A DNA stretch of 48,731 nt from Methanolobus sp. (GTDB taxonomy: Archaea > Halobacteriota > Methanosarcinia > Methanosarcinales > Methanosarcinaceae). The notes beneath the pieces are model-generated. The model was not told the origin of the DNA. It saw nothing but the letters and a program-made list of their open reading frames with translations, and ran no database searches. Shown here piece after piece: positions 28,794 to 37,463 of this stretch. The DNA is taken from contig NZ_JAUXNK010000108.1 in NCBI RefSeq assembly GCF_030682845.1, positions 1-48,731 of the forward strand, in the 5' to 3' direction. Position 1 is the stretch's first letter. Each line of letters opens with the position of its first letter. The translations under genes were made by a program, and so were the position numbers.

Positions 28794-29597
28794 ATGGAAC
28801 GTGAAATTGTAATACCTGGCCAGCTTTTGTCAGAGAATACGGCTGATGCAGGGTCCGGCACTTATGTAAGGGATGGTAAGGTCTATTCTCTTCTTTATGG
28901 TGTCAGAAATGCCAAGAACCGGATATCCGTGATTCCTTTTTCCGGGAAGTATATACCTACGTCTAAGGACTTTGTCATTGGCACTGTAATTGATGTAACA
29001 CCATCAAACTGGATATTCAACATAGGTTCGCCATACGATGGCTTGCTGCATGCTTCGGAATACCCCAGGCGCGTGGACTCTTCCCAGATGGCTGCGATAA
29101 TGGATGTCGGAGATTCCGCACTTTTGCGCGTGCAGGACGTGAGTCCTGCCATGAAGGTCGAACTGTCCATGCGGGAGAGGGGATTGCGTCCACTTAAGGT
29201 AGGGCGTCTGATAGAGTTTGTCCCTGCAAAGGTCCCAAGAGTGATAGGGCATGGCGGATCGATGGTTTCCATGCTTAAGAAGGAAACCAATTGTGAGATA
29301 TTCGTAGGCCAGAACGGAAGAGTATGGATCAACGGAAAAGACCACGATATGGATCTTCTTGATAATGCGATCCGGATGATCATGCAGCAGTCCCATATGG
29401 ACGGGCTGACCGACAGGATATACCAATTCCTGAAGAGTGAAAAAGAAAATGAGAAAGGCATAGTTTCTGCAGATAACGGCTCTGTTGAAGGCCCTGTTGA
29501 AGCGAATTCTTCGGATGAGGCAAAAGAAGATCAAGGCGAGATCTCCGAGGATACTTACAGAAAAGTAGATGCGCTTCTTGAAGAAACGGATGAATGA
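28794..29597 (+). CDS. rrp4: Exosome RNA-binding subunit Rrp4
   Basis: A 267-residue cap protein of the RNA exosome: an N-terminal domain (VIPGQLLSENT), an S1 domain (GTVIDVTPSNWIFNIGSPYDGLLHASE) and a KH domain (GHGGSMVSMLKKETNCEIFVGQNGRVWI). It binds RNA and guides it to the Rrp41/42 ring. The last 45 residues are acidic and of low complexity. It begins 9 bases after the SBDS stop. Confidence 0.96.
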   Translation: MEREIVIPGQLLSENTADAGSGTYVRDGKVYSLLYGVRNAKNRISVIPFSGKYIPTSKDFVIGTVIDVTPSNWIFNIGSPYDGLLHASEYPRRVDSSQMAAIMDVGDSALLRVQDVSPAMKVELSMRERGLRPLKVGRLIEFVPAKVPRVIGHGGSMVSMLKKETNCEIFVGQNGRVWINGKDHDMDLLDNAIRMIMQQSHMDGLTDRIYQFLKSEKENEKGIVSADNGSVEGPVEANSSDEAKEDQGEISEDTYRKVDALLEETDE

Positions 29598-29655
29598 TCC
29601 AGGCAGTCTTCTGTAAAATGTGACCGGCCTATAGCGTGAATATTGGAGAATTAGT

Positions 29656-30696
29656 ATGAGTGATAAACCTGAAAAGTTCATTGATGAGAATGGTTTACGC
29701 CTCGATGGCAGGCAGATCAATGAGATAAGGCAGATGAAAATAAAGATCGGCGTGCTTTCCAGAGCGGATGGCTCCTGTTATCTTGAATGGGGTAATAACA
29801 AGATCCTGGTGGCAGTTTATGGTCCCCGGGAGCTTCATCCCAGGAGGCTGCAGAAGGCTGACTCCGCCCTTATCAGATATCGATACAACATGGCGGCTTT
29901 CTCGGTTGAGGACCGCATACGTCCGGGCCCCAGCAGAAGGAGTATTGAAATATCAAAGGTTAGCCGGGAAGCCTTCGAACCCGTCATAATGACACATCTG
30001 TATCCTGGTGCGGTAATTGATGTTTTTGCAGAGGTGCTTCAGGCGGATGCCGGCACAAGGACCGCTGCGATCAACGCTGCTTCCATAGCGCTTGCTGACG
30101 CAGGGATTCCCATGAAAAGTCTTGTATCCGCGTGTGCTGTCGGTAAAGTGGACGGCCAGCTTGTACTTGACCTGAACAAGGCAGAGGACAACTACGGCCA
30201 GGCAGATCTTCCGGTAGCAATGACACAGGACGGCGAGATAACTCTGCTTCAGATGGATGGAAACCTGACCCCGGAAGAATTCAAAAGAGCGCTGGAGATG
30301 TGTAAGGAAGGCTGCAGGCAGATAATGGAGATGCAGAAAGAAGCCCTCAGGAACAAGTTTGCAGATGACCATCTGCCAATAGAAGTGCCCGACGAAATCG
30401 TCGAAACCCTCGATGTAGCAGCCACTCTTGAAGACGTGGTCGAGGAAAATGAGGGAGATGAAGTAGAAGTTGATGACTCCTCAGAAGAGACTGTTGAGGA
30501 AGATCCAGAATTGGAATCAGAGGTGGAAGTGGAAACAGGGGATGCAGATGAGTACGCTGCAGAAGAACCTGAAGAAGCAGATGCTGATGATGATATTCTG
30601 GAAGTGGAGGAAGAGTCTGTTGATCTCATAGACGGGGAAGCAGGCGATGAGGATGAAGGGGTAGCCAACGAGGGAAGTGAAACTCGTGAGCAATGA
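29656..30696 (+). CDS. rrp41: Exosome catalytic subunit Rrp41 with long acidic tail
   Basis: The phosphorolytic RNase PH-type subunit that degrades RNA 3'-5' and adds tails. Residues 10-240 form the usual domain: [13 protein letters not shown], the phosphate-site arginines near [19 protein letters not shown], and catalytic Asp residues in [13 protein letters not shown] (D178, D184). At 346 residues it is about 100 longer than the usual 240-260; residues ~245-346 are almost all Glu, Asp, Ala, Val and Ser. Such a tail is not part of the ring fold. Its 3' end overlaps the rrp42 start. Confidence 0.96.
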   Translation: MSDKPEKFIDENGLRLDGRQINEIRQMKIKIGVLSRADGSCYLEWGNNKILVAVYGPRELHPRRLQKADSALIRYRYNMAAFSVEDRIRPGPSRRSIEISKVSREAFEPVIMTHLYPGAVIDVFAEVLQADAGTRTAAINAASIALADAGIPMKSLVSACAVGKVDGQLVLDLNKAEDNYGQADLPVAMTQDGEITLLQMDGNLTPEEFKRALEMCKEGCRQIMEMQKEALRNKFADDHLPIEVPDEIVETLDVAATLEDVVEENEGDEVEVDDSSEETVEEDPELESEVEVETGDADEYAAEEPEEADADDDILEVEEESVDLIDGEAGDEDEGVANEGSETREQ

Positions 30697-31468
30697 AATA
30701 ATGTCTGTGTTGAAAAAGGATTATATCTACAACCTGATGCTTAAGGGAAAACGTGTCGATGACCGTTCATTCGATCAGGTTAGGGATATCGCACTGGAAA
30801 CAAATGTTATAGATAAAGCAGAAGGTTCTGCCTGGGTGAAATATGGCGAGACTGAAGTTCTTGTAGGTGTAAAAGTGCAGGCCGGCGCGCCATTCCCTGA
30901 TTCTGCAGGAGAAGGGGTCATTATAACCAGTCTGGAACTGAATCCTCTGGCTTCTCCGGAGTTTGAGGCAGGACCTCCAAAAGAGGGCGCCATTGAGATG
31001 GCCCGTGTGACGGACAGGGGCATTCGTGAATCAGGCGCAATTGATTTAAGCAAGTTATGTATTACGAAGGGAGAAGAGGTATGGATCATCTTTATCGATA
31101 TCCATGTTCTCAACGATGCTGGCAATATCCAGGACGCTTCCTCACTCGGCGCAATTGCGGCTCTCATGACTACGACTATCCCTGCTGAACGCAATGGGAA
31201 AGGAGAGGATATGGCGATGCCTATGAGAGATACGCCTCTGGCAATCACATTGGTGAACATCGGTGGCTCTCTGATGGTCGATCCCGGAAGGGACGAGGAA
31301 ACAGTCTGTGACACAAAGATCACTATCGTCTCAAACCAGGATGGTTCAATATCCGGTATGCAGAAAAGCGGTGATGGAGCGTTGACAGAGGAACAGGCAC
31401 TCAAGGCTGTAGAGATGGCATGTGAAAAGGCAGCTGAGCTGCGTAAAGTTCATCTGTCAAATATCTAA
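30686..31468 (+). CDS. rrp42: Exosome subunit Rrp42
   Basis: A 260-residue non-catalytic RNase PH-like subunit that alternates with Rrp41 in the hexameric ring and helps bind RNA. It shows [39 protein letters not shown], and [22 protein letters not shown] at 30686 is favoured because GGAAGTGA lies five bases upstream; another GTG at 30677 is in frame. It begins inside the tail-coding end of rrp41. Confidence 0.95.
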   Translation: MSNEIMSVLKKDYIYNLMLKGKRVDDRSFDQVRDIALETNVIDKAEGSAWVKYGETEVLVGVKVQAGAPFPDSAGEGVIITSLELNPLASPEFEAGPPKEGAIEMARVTDRGIRESGAIDLSKLCITKGEEVWIIFIDIHVLNDAGNIQDASSLGAIAALMTTTIPAERNGKGEDMAMPMRDTPLAITLVNIGGSLMVDPGRDEETVCDTKITIVSNQDGSISGMQKSGDGALTEEQALKAVEMACEKAAELRKVHLSNI

Positions 31469-31516
31469 TGTTCACACTTCAACTTAACTCATATTTAACT
31501 CAAGGAGATTAGACTC

Positions 31517-31804
31517 ATGGCAAAAAAATATACTAAGAAAGGGCGCGTGACCAGATCCGCAGGCAGGTTTGGTGTACGATACGGTAGAAAGGACCGCAAG
31601 TTAGTTGCGGATATTGAAGAGAAGATGCGTATGCCTCATGTATGTGTAAGGTGTGCGCGTCCGACTGTAAGCAGGGTTTGCACAGGTATATGGAAATGCT
31701 CCAAATGTGACTATACATTTGCCGGCGGTACCTACATACCACAGACCAGCGTTGGGAAAACCGTTTCACGCCTTGTCAGGAAAGCCACTGAACAATTAGC
31801 TTAA
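31517..31804 (+). CDS. rpl37ae: Ribosomal protein L37Ae
   Basis: A 95-residue zinc-binding large-subunit protein (eL43): a basic start ([22 protein letters not shown]) and a C2-C2 zinc ribbon (CVRC ... CSKC with the GIWKC motif). AAGGAGATTAG precedes ATG. Followed by rpoP after 9 bases. Confidence 0.97.
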   Translation: MAKKYTKKGRVTRSAGRFGVRYGRKDRKLVADIEEKMRMPHVCVRCARPTVSRVCTGIWKCSKCDYTFAGGTYIPQTSVGKTVSRLVRKATEQLA

Positions 31805-31813
31805 AAGGTTAAC

Positions 31814-31951
31814 ATGGATTACAAGTGTACGCGCTGCAAACGAAATGTTGAGATCGACTACGAATATACCGGCATCCGCTGCCCCTACTGTGGGCACAGG
31901 ATACTTGTAAAAGAGCGACCGACAACTATCAAGCGCATCAAAGCAGAGTAG
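31814..31951 (+). CDS. rpoP: DNA-directed RNA polymerase subunit P
   Basis: A 45-residue Rpb12 homologue, easily missed by ORF length cut-offs. It has one zinc ribbon, CTRC near residue 5 and CPYCGHR near residue 24, and the typical end [16 protein letters not shown]. It is a small structural subunit near the Rpb3/Rpb10 assembly platform. ATG at 31814 follows AAAAGGTTAAC. It stands in the conserved order rpl37ae-rpoP-Brix gene. Confidence 0.96.
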   Translation: MDYKCTRCKRNVEIDYEYTGIRCPYCGHRILVKERPTTIKRIKAE

Positions 31952-31957
31952 AAGTAG

Positions 31958-32425
31958 ATGCTAATCACTTCTTCTCGTAAACCTTCCGCCAGTACGCGTA
32001 CTTTATGTAAGGTTCTGGCGGCTTTTTTTGGCAGTGATTACTTTAACCGTGGTAAGATGGGCATGGTGGAGGTCCTTGAGAGTTCTCACGGCTCTCCGCT
32101 TCTTATCGTAGGAGAGTACCATGGGAATCCCGGCAATGTAAGCATATATGATCCGGAAGGGTTTTGTGCACTTTCAGCCCATATTACTCTGGTAGCATCG
32201 TCCACTCCTTATACACGTTTTCGTAGTGCAGTGCCGGTTGTAGTTGGAGAGGGAAGCCTCGCATCAGCTTTATCAGGTATGCTGATGCTGGATAACGTAA
32301 AAGTGTCTCCGGGCTCTCTGGCAGTCATAGTGTCAGAAGATAAGATGGATTTCATCGAAAATGATGCCCTGCTTTTCACACTGAAGGTCAGGAGCTACCG
32401 GATATATGAAGGTGATTCTCCCTGA
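31958..32425 (+). CDS. Brix-domain rRNA maturation protein
   Basis: A 155-residue archaeal Brix/Imp4-like protein presumed to act in ribosome assembly by binding rRNA. The opening MLITSSRKPSASTRTLCKVLA and NRGKMGMVEVLES are family marks. It starts 6 bases after rpoP and its stop overlaps the apparent start of pcc1 (CTGA). Unusually, codons 10-24 contain a strong inverted repeat followed by seven T bases (see separate entry). The family's N-terminus is conserved, so this is coding and not a leader. Confidence 0.88.
   Translation: MLITSSRKPSASTRTLCKVLAAFFGSDYFNRGKMGMVEVLESSHGSPLLIVGEYHGNPGNVSIYDPEGFCALSAHITLVASSTPYTRFRSAVPVVVGEGSLASALSGMLMLDNVKVSPGSLAVIVSEDKMDFIENDALLFTLKVRSYRIYEGDSP
31986..32029 (+). 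terminator. Terminator-like hairpin with T7 inside the Brix gene
   Basis: CCGCCAG (31986-31992) pairs with CTGGCGG (32015-32021), followed after one C by T7 (32023-32029). The 22-base loop contains the palindrome TACGCGTA. The pattern equals an intrinsic terminator yet lies in the first 25 codons of a gene. It may attenuate transcription past rpoP; function is inferred. Confidence 0.5.
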
Positions 32426-32670
32426 GACTGGTTGCTGAATCAGTATTTGAAACCGCTGATGCTTATGAGATCTTCAGGTCCCTGGAACCGGAGCTTGAAA
32501 CTCCTGTTACAGAAAGGTCCCGGATAGATTTAAGGGCTGAGGGGTCCTGCCTGTACCTGAGCATACAGGCAGATGATATTGTCTCTATGCGTTCATCACT
32601 GAACACCTGGTTGCGGCTGGTACAGGTTGCTTACGACGTGGTTTCAGTGAAGGACCCAGTCCATTCTTAA
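32422..32670 (+). CDS. pcc1: KEOPS complex subunit Pcc1, apparent CUG start
   Basis: An 82-residue protein of the Pcc1 family, the dimerising subunit of KEOPS that makes N6-threonylcarbamoyladenosine (t6A) in tRNA. It shows AESVFETADAYEIFRSLEPE, RSRIDLRAEGSCLYLSI and SMRSSLNTWLRLVQVAYDVV, a full family length. The frame is bounded upstream by TGA at 32413 and has no ATG, GTG or TTG before an internal ATG (about codon 56) that would destroy the domain. CTG at 32422 overlaps the Brix stop as CTGA and has GGTGAT five bases upstream, so CUG initiation is the simplest reading. Start is inferred; the gene itself is clear. Confidence 0.85.
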   Translation: MRLVAESVFETADAYEIFRSLEPELETPVTERSRIDLRAEGSCLYLSIQADDIVSMRSSLNTWLRLVQVAYDVVSVKDPVHS

Positions 32671-32779
32671 GCTCTTTACCCTTTAATTAAAAAACGAATT
32701 AGCGTGCCTGTTTTTTTAGAGGTATCGTATAGAAACATTAAAATCACTTTAGGTTTATTGGTATGCCAGGTGAAACCAA

Positions 32780-33133
32780 ATGAGTACGCAAATACCCCCA
32801 CAGATACAGAATCAGCTGGCGCAGTTGCAACAAGTCCAGCAGCAGGCACAATCGCTTGCAATGCAGAAGGCACAGATGGAATCTCTGCAGAACGAATCTC
32901 AGATGGCGCTTGAAGAGCTTGAGAAACTCTCAGACGATGCTGTAATTTACAGGACGGTCGGGGAACTTCAGATCAAGACTGGCAAACAGGAAACACTTGT
33001 CCAGCTTAAAGATAAAGTGGAAACACTCTCCCTGAGACTTCAGTCTATCTCCAGGCAGGAAGAACGTATCTCTAAACGTTTTACGCAACTTCAGGAACAA
33101 CTTGAACAATCCATGGGGAAACAGGCACAATAA
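32780..33133 (+). CDS. pfdB: Prefoldin subunit beta
   Basis: A 117-residue beta subunit of prefoldin, the hexameric co-chaperone that hands unfolded proteins to the group II chaperonin. It is a coiled coil with a central beta hairpin: IQNQLAQLQQVQQQAQSLAMQK, then SDDAVIYRTVGELQIK, then a second coil. AGGTGA precedes ATG by seven bases. Last small gene of the rpl37ae-rpoP-Brix-pcc1-pfdB group. Confidence 0.95.
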   Translation: MSTQIPPQIQNQLAQLQQVQQQAQSLAMQKAQMESLQNESQMALEELEKLSDDAVIYRTVGELQIKTGKQETLVQLKDKVETLSLRLQSISRQEERISKRFTQLQEQLEQSMGKQAQ

Positions 33134-33189
33134 GCCCTATTCCCTGCTGGCGTAACCCGGATCAATCTTAGTGATGATCAGAGGTGTTC

Positions 33190-34182
33190 ATGCAAGTTGA
33201 AGAACTGGAGTTTTACAACAGGCTTCTGGATTACCAGAATATTCTCTATTTGTGTCATCGTAATGCCGATCCAGATGCAGTGAGCAGTGCTTTTGCTCTT
33301 TCGGAGGCAATAGGCGGGACTATAGGGCTTGTGGATGGCTGCAACAGGGTTGCTTCTCTTTTGATAGACAGACTAAAAATCAAGGTAGTGGAAAAGCCGG
33401 ATCCTTCTGAGTATGATATCACGCTTGTGGTGGACACATCCACCATTTCCCAGCTGAATGATATCAAACTGGGCAAGTATTGCGTTATCGATCATCATGC
33501 TACTACTGCACTCATCGAGAATGCTGACTTTTACCTGCACAGACACGCTACATCCACAGCCGAGATGGTGTTTGGCATCCTTAAAATAATGGGGGCGCCC
33601 ATCATGCGCAGAACCGCTCTGGGCCTGATAACTGGTATTATTACTGACACGGGCCATTTCAAGCATGCGACCTCCGAAACTTTCGGAACGGTGTCTGAGA
33701 TCGTAGCTACAAGCGGAGTGGAATATGCAGAAGTCCTTGAGATGATGGCCACAACCCCGCAGGATATATCGATGCGCATAGCTATGCTCAAGTGTGCCAC
33801 AAGAGCTAATATTGAACGTGTGGATGACTGGCTGATAGTCGATTCACACGTGAACTCTTTTGGAGGGGCAGCCTCCTCAATGTTCCTTAACATAGGGGCT
33901 GATGTTGCCCTTATAGGCACTTCAAGGGAAAATAACGTAAGGGTCAGTGGAAGAGCTAAACGTGAGGCAGTGAGTGCCGGTATCAACCTTGGGAAAATAA
34001 TGGAGGATATCAGCGTCAATTACCCGGGTACAGGAGGCGGTCACGCGGGTGCTGCCGGGATAGATGTCGTTGCTGATATGGGTATCATTGTTGAAGAATG
34101 CAAAAGCAGGATACGGGATATACTTAAAGGAAAATCCAATCCCTCCATATGTCCCGCTGTCCTGCAGGAAGACCATGAGTAA
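33190..34182 (+). CDS. DHH family phosphoesterase
   Basis: A 330-residue DHH-DHHA1 protein: CHRNADPDAVSSAFAL (motif I), VVDTST (motif II), the DHH motif in CVIDHHATT, GIITDTGHF, and the DHHA1 motif GGGHAGAAG. These metal-dependent enzymes cleave short RNA, pAp or cyclic dinucleotides; which substrate applies is not visible. ATG 33190 with GAGGTG just before; GTG 33184 is an alternative. It follows pfdB by about 55 bases. Confidence 0.92.
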   Translation: MQVEELEFYNRLLDYQNILYLCHRNADPDAVSSAFALSEAIGGTIGLVDGCNRVASLLIDRLKIKVVEKPDPSEYDITLVVDTSTISQLNDIKLGKYCVIDHHATTALIENADFYLHRHATSTAEMVFGILKIMGAPIMRRTALGLITGIITDTGHFKHATSETFGTVSEIVATSGVEYAEVLEMMATTPQDISMRIAMLKCATRANIERVDDWLIVDSHVNSFGGAASSMFLNIGADVALIGTSRENNVRVSGRAKREAVSAGINLGKIMEDISVNYPGTGGGHAGAAGIDVVADMGIIVEECKSRIRDILKGKSNPSICPAVLQEDHE

Positions 34183-34200
34183 AAATGAAATGGCGATAGA

Positions 34201-35505
34201 ATGAAAGAGTACTGGAACCCCTGGATTGAAAGAATGCCTGTTTCCGAGCTGGAAAAGATACAGGAGAAAAAGTTAAGCGACCTGGTGAACTACGTTTACC
34301 GGCATTCAGTCTTTTACAGGAAACGCTTTGATGAAGCGGGCGTAAGACCGGGCGACATCAAGACCCTGAAAGACCTGAAAAAACTCCCCTTCACCTACAA
34401 GAGCGACCTGAGGGACACTTATCCCACGGGCATGTTCTGTGTGCCTAACGAACAGCTTGTACGCTTCCATGTATCTTCCGGGACAACAGGAAAGCCAACT
34501 GTTGTCGGCTACACTCAGAACGACATTGATGTGTGGACCACTTCCCTTGCAAGGGCGATGACCTCTATTGGTGTGGGAAGGGGCGATATAGTGCAGGTAG
34601 GCTATGGATACGGCCTTTTCACAGGCGGCCTTGGAGCCCATTACGGCGCAGAGGAAGTAGGAGCAACCGTGCTCCCTGTCAGCTCGGGCAACACTGAAAG
34701 GCAGATCGAGCTGATGCAGGACCTGGGATCGACAGTTATAGCCTGTACTCCATCGTATTTCCTGTTCATGAACGAGGTATCCAACACCGCGGGTGTCAGC
34801 ATAAAGAATGATACTAATATGCGTGTTGGCATCTTCGGTGCAGAGCCCTGGACCGAGGAAATGAGAAAGAGGATCGAGGAGTCCACAGGGATAAAGGCCT
34901 ATGACATATACGGTACCTCGGAGCTCAGCGGCCCCCTCTTTACCGAGTGCATGTACCAGGACGGTATACATATTTGGGCAGATCAGTTCCTTATAGAGGT
35001 CATAGACCCTGCCACAGGTGAGCAGTTACCTGATGGAGAACGCGGGGAGCTTGTCATCACGACGCTTGCAAAGGAAGCCATGCCTCTTATCAGGTACCGG
35101 ATAGGTGACATCACCGTCATCAACAGGGAAGAATGCAAGTGTGGAAGGACACATCCGCGTATAATGCGCGTACTGGGCCGCGTCGATGACATGCTTATCA
35201 TCATGGGAATTAACGTGTTCCCGGGACAGATAGAGGCTGTGCTCATGAAGATCCCTCAAGTTGGGGAGCATTTCATGATCGTGGTGGACCGGGTCAATGA
35301 ACTTGATGTAATGAAGGTCCAGATAGAGATGACCGATGAGGCTTTCAGTGACAAGGTCAATGATATCATGGCCCTCGAATCGAAAGTGTCCTCCTCTCTG
35401 AAGCATGTGCTCAATATTGCTGTAAAGGTCGAGCTTGTGGAGAAAGGCAGCCTTCCGCGCTCCATGGGTAAGGCAAAGAGAGTTATCGACAACAGGAAAT
35501 TATAA
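34201..35505 (+). CDS. paaK: Phenylacetate-CoA ligase family protein
   Basis: A 434-residue adenylate-forming enzyme joining aryl acetates to CoA. Seen are the AMP-binding loop SSGTTGKPTVVGYTQ, YDIYGTSELSGP, and the hinge region GRVDDMLIIMGINVFPGQIE. In methanogens such ligases accompany indolepyruvate oxidoreductase and permit aromatic amino-acid synthesis from aryl acetates. It is followed 41 bases later by an ACT-domain gene, the usual partner. Confidence 0.92.
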   Translation: MKEYWNPWIERMPVSELEKIQEKKLSDLVNYVYRHSVFYRKRFDEAGVRPGDIKTLKDLKKLPFTYKSDLRDTYPTGMFCVPNEQLVRFHVSSGTTGKPTVVGYTQNDIDVWTTSLARAMTSIGVGRGDIVQVGYGYGLFTGGLGAHYGAEEVGATVLPVSSGNTERQIELMQDLGSTVIACTPSYFLFMNEVSNTAGVSIKNDTNMRVGIFGAEPWTEEMRKRIEESTGIKAYDIYGTSELSGPLFTECMYQDGIHIWADQFLIEVIDPATGEQLPDGERGELVITTLAKEAMPLIRYRIGDITVINREECKCGRTHPRIMRVLGRVDDMLIIMGINVFPGQIEAVLMKIPQVGEHFMIVVDRVNELDVMKVQIEMTDEAFSDKVNDIMALESKVSSSLKHVLNIAVKVELVEKGSLPRSMGKAKRVIDNRKL

Positions 35506-35546
35506 GCTGAGTAACGACATAATCTTGATTTGTAATAGGTGGTTCA

Positions 35547-35984
35547 ATGGAAGATAAGATCATAAAGCAAATTTCCCTGTTCGCTGAGAACAAACCGGGC
35601 CGTCTTGCAAATATCGCAAGTAACTTTCGCAAATCCGGGATCAATATAAGGGCGTTCACAATAGCAGAAGCAGGAGATTTCGGCATCATCAGAATGGTTG
35701 TTGACAGGCCGGACGATGCCCATGAAGTGCTTCATAGTGCCGGCTTCACGGTATCTGAGACCAATGTCCTGGGCATTGAGATGGAAGATGTTCCCGGAGG
35801 GCTTGGAAAGATAGCTGACGTGCTGGGCGAGAAGAACATTAACATCGACTACGCGTATGCTTTTGTTACAAAGACAGAGAAGGCATTGCTCATCCTGAGA
35901 GTCAATGATATCGAGGGAGCTATCCTTGTCCTTCAGGGAGAAGGCATCAAGCTCATAGATATGGCGGATATCCAGCAGATCTGA
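35547..35984 (+). CDS. Tandem ACT-domain protein
   Basis: A 145-residue protein made of two ACT domains (IKQISLFAENKPGRLANIASNFR at about 5-27; GIEMEDVPGGLGKIADVLGEKNINIDYAYAF at about 72-102). ACT dimers bind amino acids; this type regularly lies next to phenylacetate-CoA ligase genes and may sense aromatic amino acids. It contains no enzyme domain. ATG follows AATAGGTGGTTCA. Confidence 0.93.
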   Translation: MEDKIIKQISLFAENKPGRLANIASNFRKSGINIRAFTIAEAGDFGIIRMVVDRPDDAHEVLHSAGFTVSETNVLGIEMEDVPGGLGKIADVLGEKNINIDYAYAFVTKTEKALLILRVNDIEGAILVLQGEGIKLIDMADIQQI

Positions 35985-36058
35985 TCTGCGCATATCCCTC
36001 CCTTTTTTGTGCTCAGTGACCACCATCATTTTATATTTCTTACTGTTATTTCCTTCAA

Positions 36059-36406
36059 ATGAATGCCGGTATGCCTGCGGGTCCAGTAGATAAGCCTAAA
36101 AGCAAACTTGGAGGCTCCCACACTACTATCATAGGGGAGCGTCAGGGAAAGAAACTTGTGGCTTTGATAAGCCGACACCCTGAGATCAAGAAAATAATCC
36201 CTTCAGTGATAACTGTAAAGGGCAAAGCGCCTTCAGGCGGTGTCATTACCGGTAAGATTCAGCGTCCTGATGAACGGGGGAATCTGAGGATGCTCATATC
36301 CTATGGTACCTCCTTTCAGGAGTTGCGTATCGTCACCACCGTGGGCAACTTGCTGGAGGGTGAGCGCATAATGAATGAACTGAACGCAATGCTCAGGGAC
36401 GAATAA
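36059..36406 (+). CDS. DUF2103 family protein
   Basis: A 115-residue basic protein (SKLGGSHTTIIGERQGKKLVALISRHP ... GKIQRPDERGNLRMLISYGTSFQELRIVT) that I place in DUF2103, sometimes called a predicted metal-binding protein. Role unknown. It lies 16 bases upstream of mmp12 on the same strand and may be cotranscribed. No signal or membrane segment. Confidence 0.75.
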   Translation: MNAGMPAGPVDKPKSKLGGSHTTIIGERQGKKLVALISRHPEIKKIIPSVITVKGKAPSGGVITGKIQRPDERGNLRMLISYGTSFQELRIVTTVGNLLEGERIMNELNAMLRDE

Positions 36407-36422
36407 TCTAGAGGTTCTTATC

Positions 36423-37400
36423 ATGTTTATCGGAGTAGATCATGGCACAACTGCAATGCGTTTTGCATCGAACGGCACGGGAAATGCCCAAGTGATCAGG
36501 CTGGAAGTTCCAAGGCAGGACATCGCTGTGATGAGTGAAACACAAGTGATATCCTTGATAGAGGAAAACTTTGGTGTGAAGAGCAATGAGATCAAAATGA
36601 TTGCTGTTACTTATTCTATGGGCGACAGCATCACATCCATTGAGAATATCCGTCATGTGCAGAACCGTGGTGTCAGAAGTCTTGAAGGTGCAGGCAAGAA
36701 GACCGGGGGAGGCAGCCGCGTGTTCGATGCCATACGGAATTCTGGTATCACTGCTGTCGTCATACCTGGGATACATGATAAAAGCCTTACTGATCCCCGC
36801 CTTAACGTCTTCTCCCATTCAACAAGCCCCGAGAAAATAGGCATCGCCTATCATGCTTTCTGCATGGGCTTTGACAATTTCGTCCTATCGGACATAAGTT
36901 CCAATACTGTCACCCTTGGAGTTGCAGGTGGCAAGGTCATCGGGGCTATAGATGCATGTATCTTCGCTCCGGGTCTTATCCATGGCCCTCTTGATGTGCA
37001 GGCGCTGAGAGATGTGGATGCCGGCAGGATCACTGCCAATGATGCTTTCACCAGAGCAGGCGTACTCAGGCACACTCCTTTCTCAGATCGGCACGAACTG
37101 TTAAAAGCAGCACTTAAAGGCGACTCTGAAGCTCTTCTGGCGCTGGATACGATAGCTCTGTTCGCAGCCATGGAAGTCTCCTGTATGCAGATCCTTTTGA
37201 AGGACTATGGTGCTGTAGGAGAGGTGGTCCTGGAAGGCTCAGTTGGTGAGGTTCCCCGTGTGGTTGAAAAGATAAATGCTCATCTGGGGATAAAATGCCA
37301 TGTGCTTGACAGATGGAGCGCTGCCATAGGATGCGCTGAGATCGCACGCGACATTGCCGGTGGCTCTGATAACATATTAGGGATCCCGGTGAATTTCTGA
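36423..37400 (+). CDS. mmp12: Methanogenesis marker protein 12 (ASKHA fold)
   Basis: A 325-residue protein with an actin/hexokinase-like phosphate loop at the start (FIGVDHGTTAMRF) and a second conserved GVAGGKVIGAIDACIFAPGLIHGPLDVQALRDVDAG block. It belongs to the marker genes that are present in essentially all methanogens; its biochemical role is not established, an ATP-dependent function is likely from the fold. Preceded by DUF2103. The convergent iorA-like gene ends 64 bases downstream. Confidence 0.9.
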   Translation: MFIGVDHGTTAMRFASNGTGNAQVIRLEVPRQDIAVMSETQVISLIEENFGVKSNEIKMIAVTYSMGDSITSIENIRHVQNRGVRSLEGAGKKTGGGSRVFDAIRNSGITAVVIPGIHDKSLTDPRLNVFSHSTSPEKIGIAYHAFCMGFDNFVLSDISSNTVTLGVAGGKVIGAIDACIFAPGLIHGPLDVQALRDVDAGRITANDAFTRAGVLRHTPFSDRHELLKAALKGDSEALLALDTIALFAAMEVSCMQILLKDYGAVGEVVLEGSVGEVPRVVEKINAHLGIKCHVLDRWSAAIGCAEIARDIAGGSDNILGIPVNF

Positions 37401-37463
37401 ACTGCATCGGTTGATTTATGTGGGATATTTGAAACATCACACCTTGATACTGAACACTGAAGT

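Noticed and set aside
30249-30668. 139-residue Ser-rich frame opposite the rrp41 tail
   Set aside because: It is the antisense of Glu/Asp codon repeats; Ser-rich antisense frames arise automatically there.
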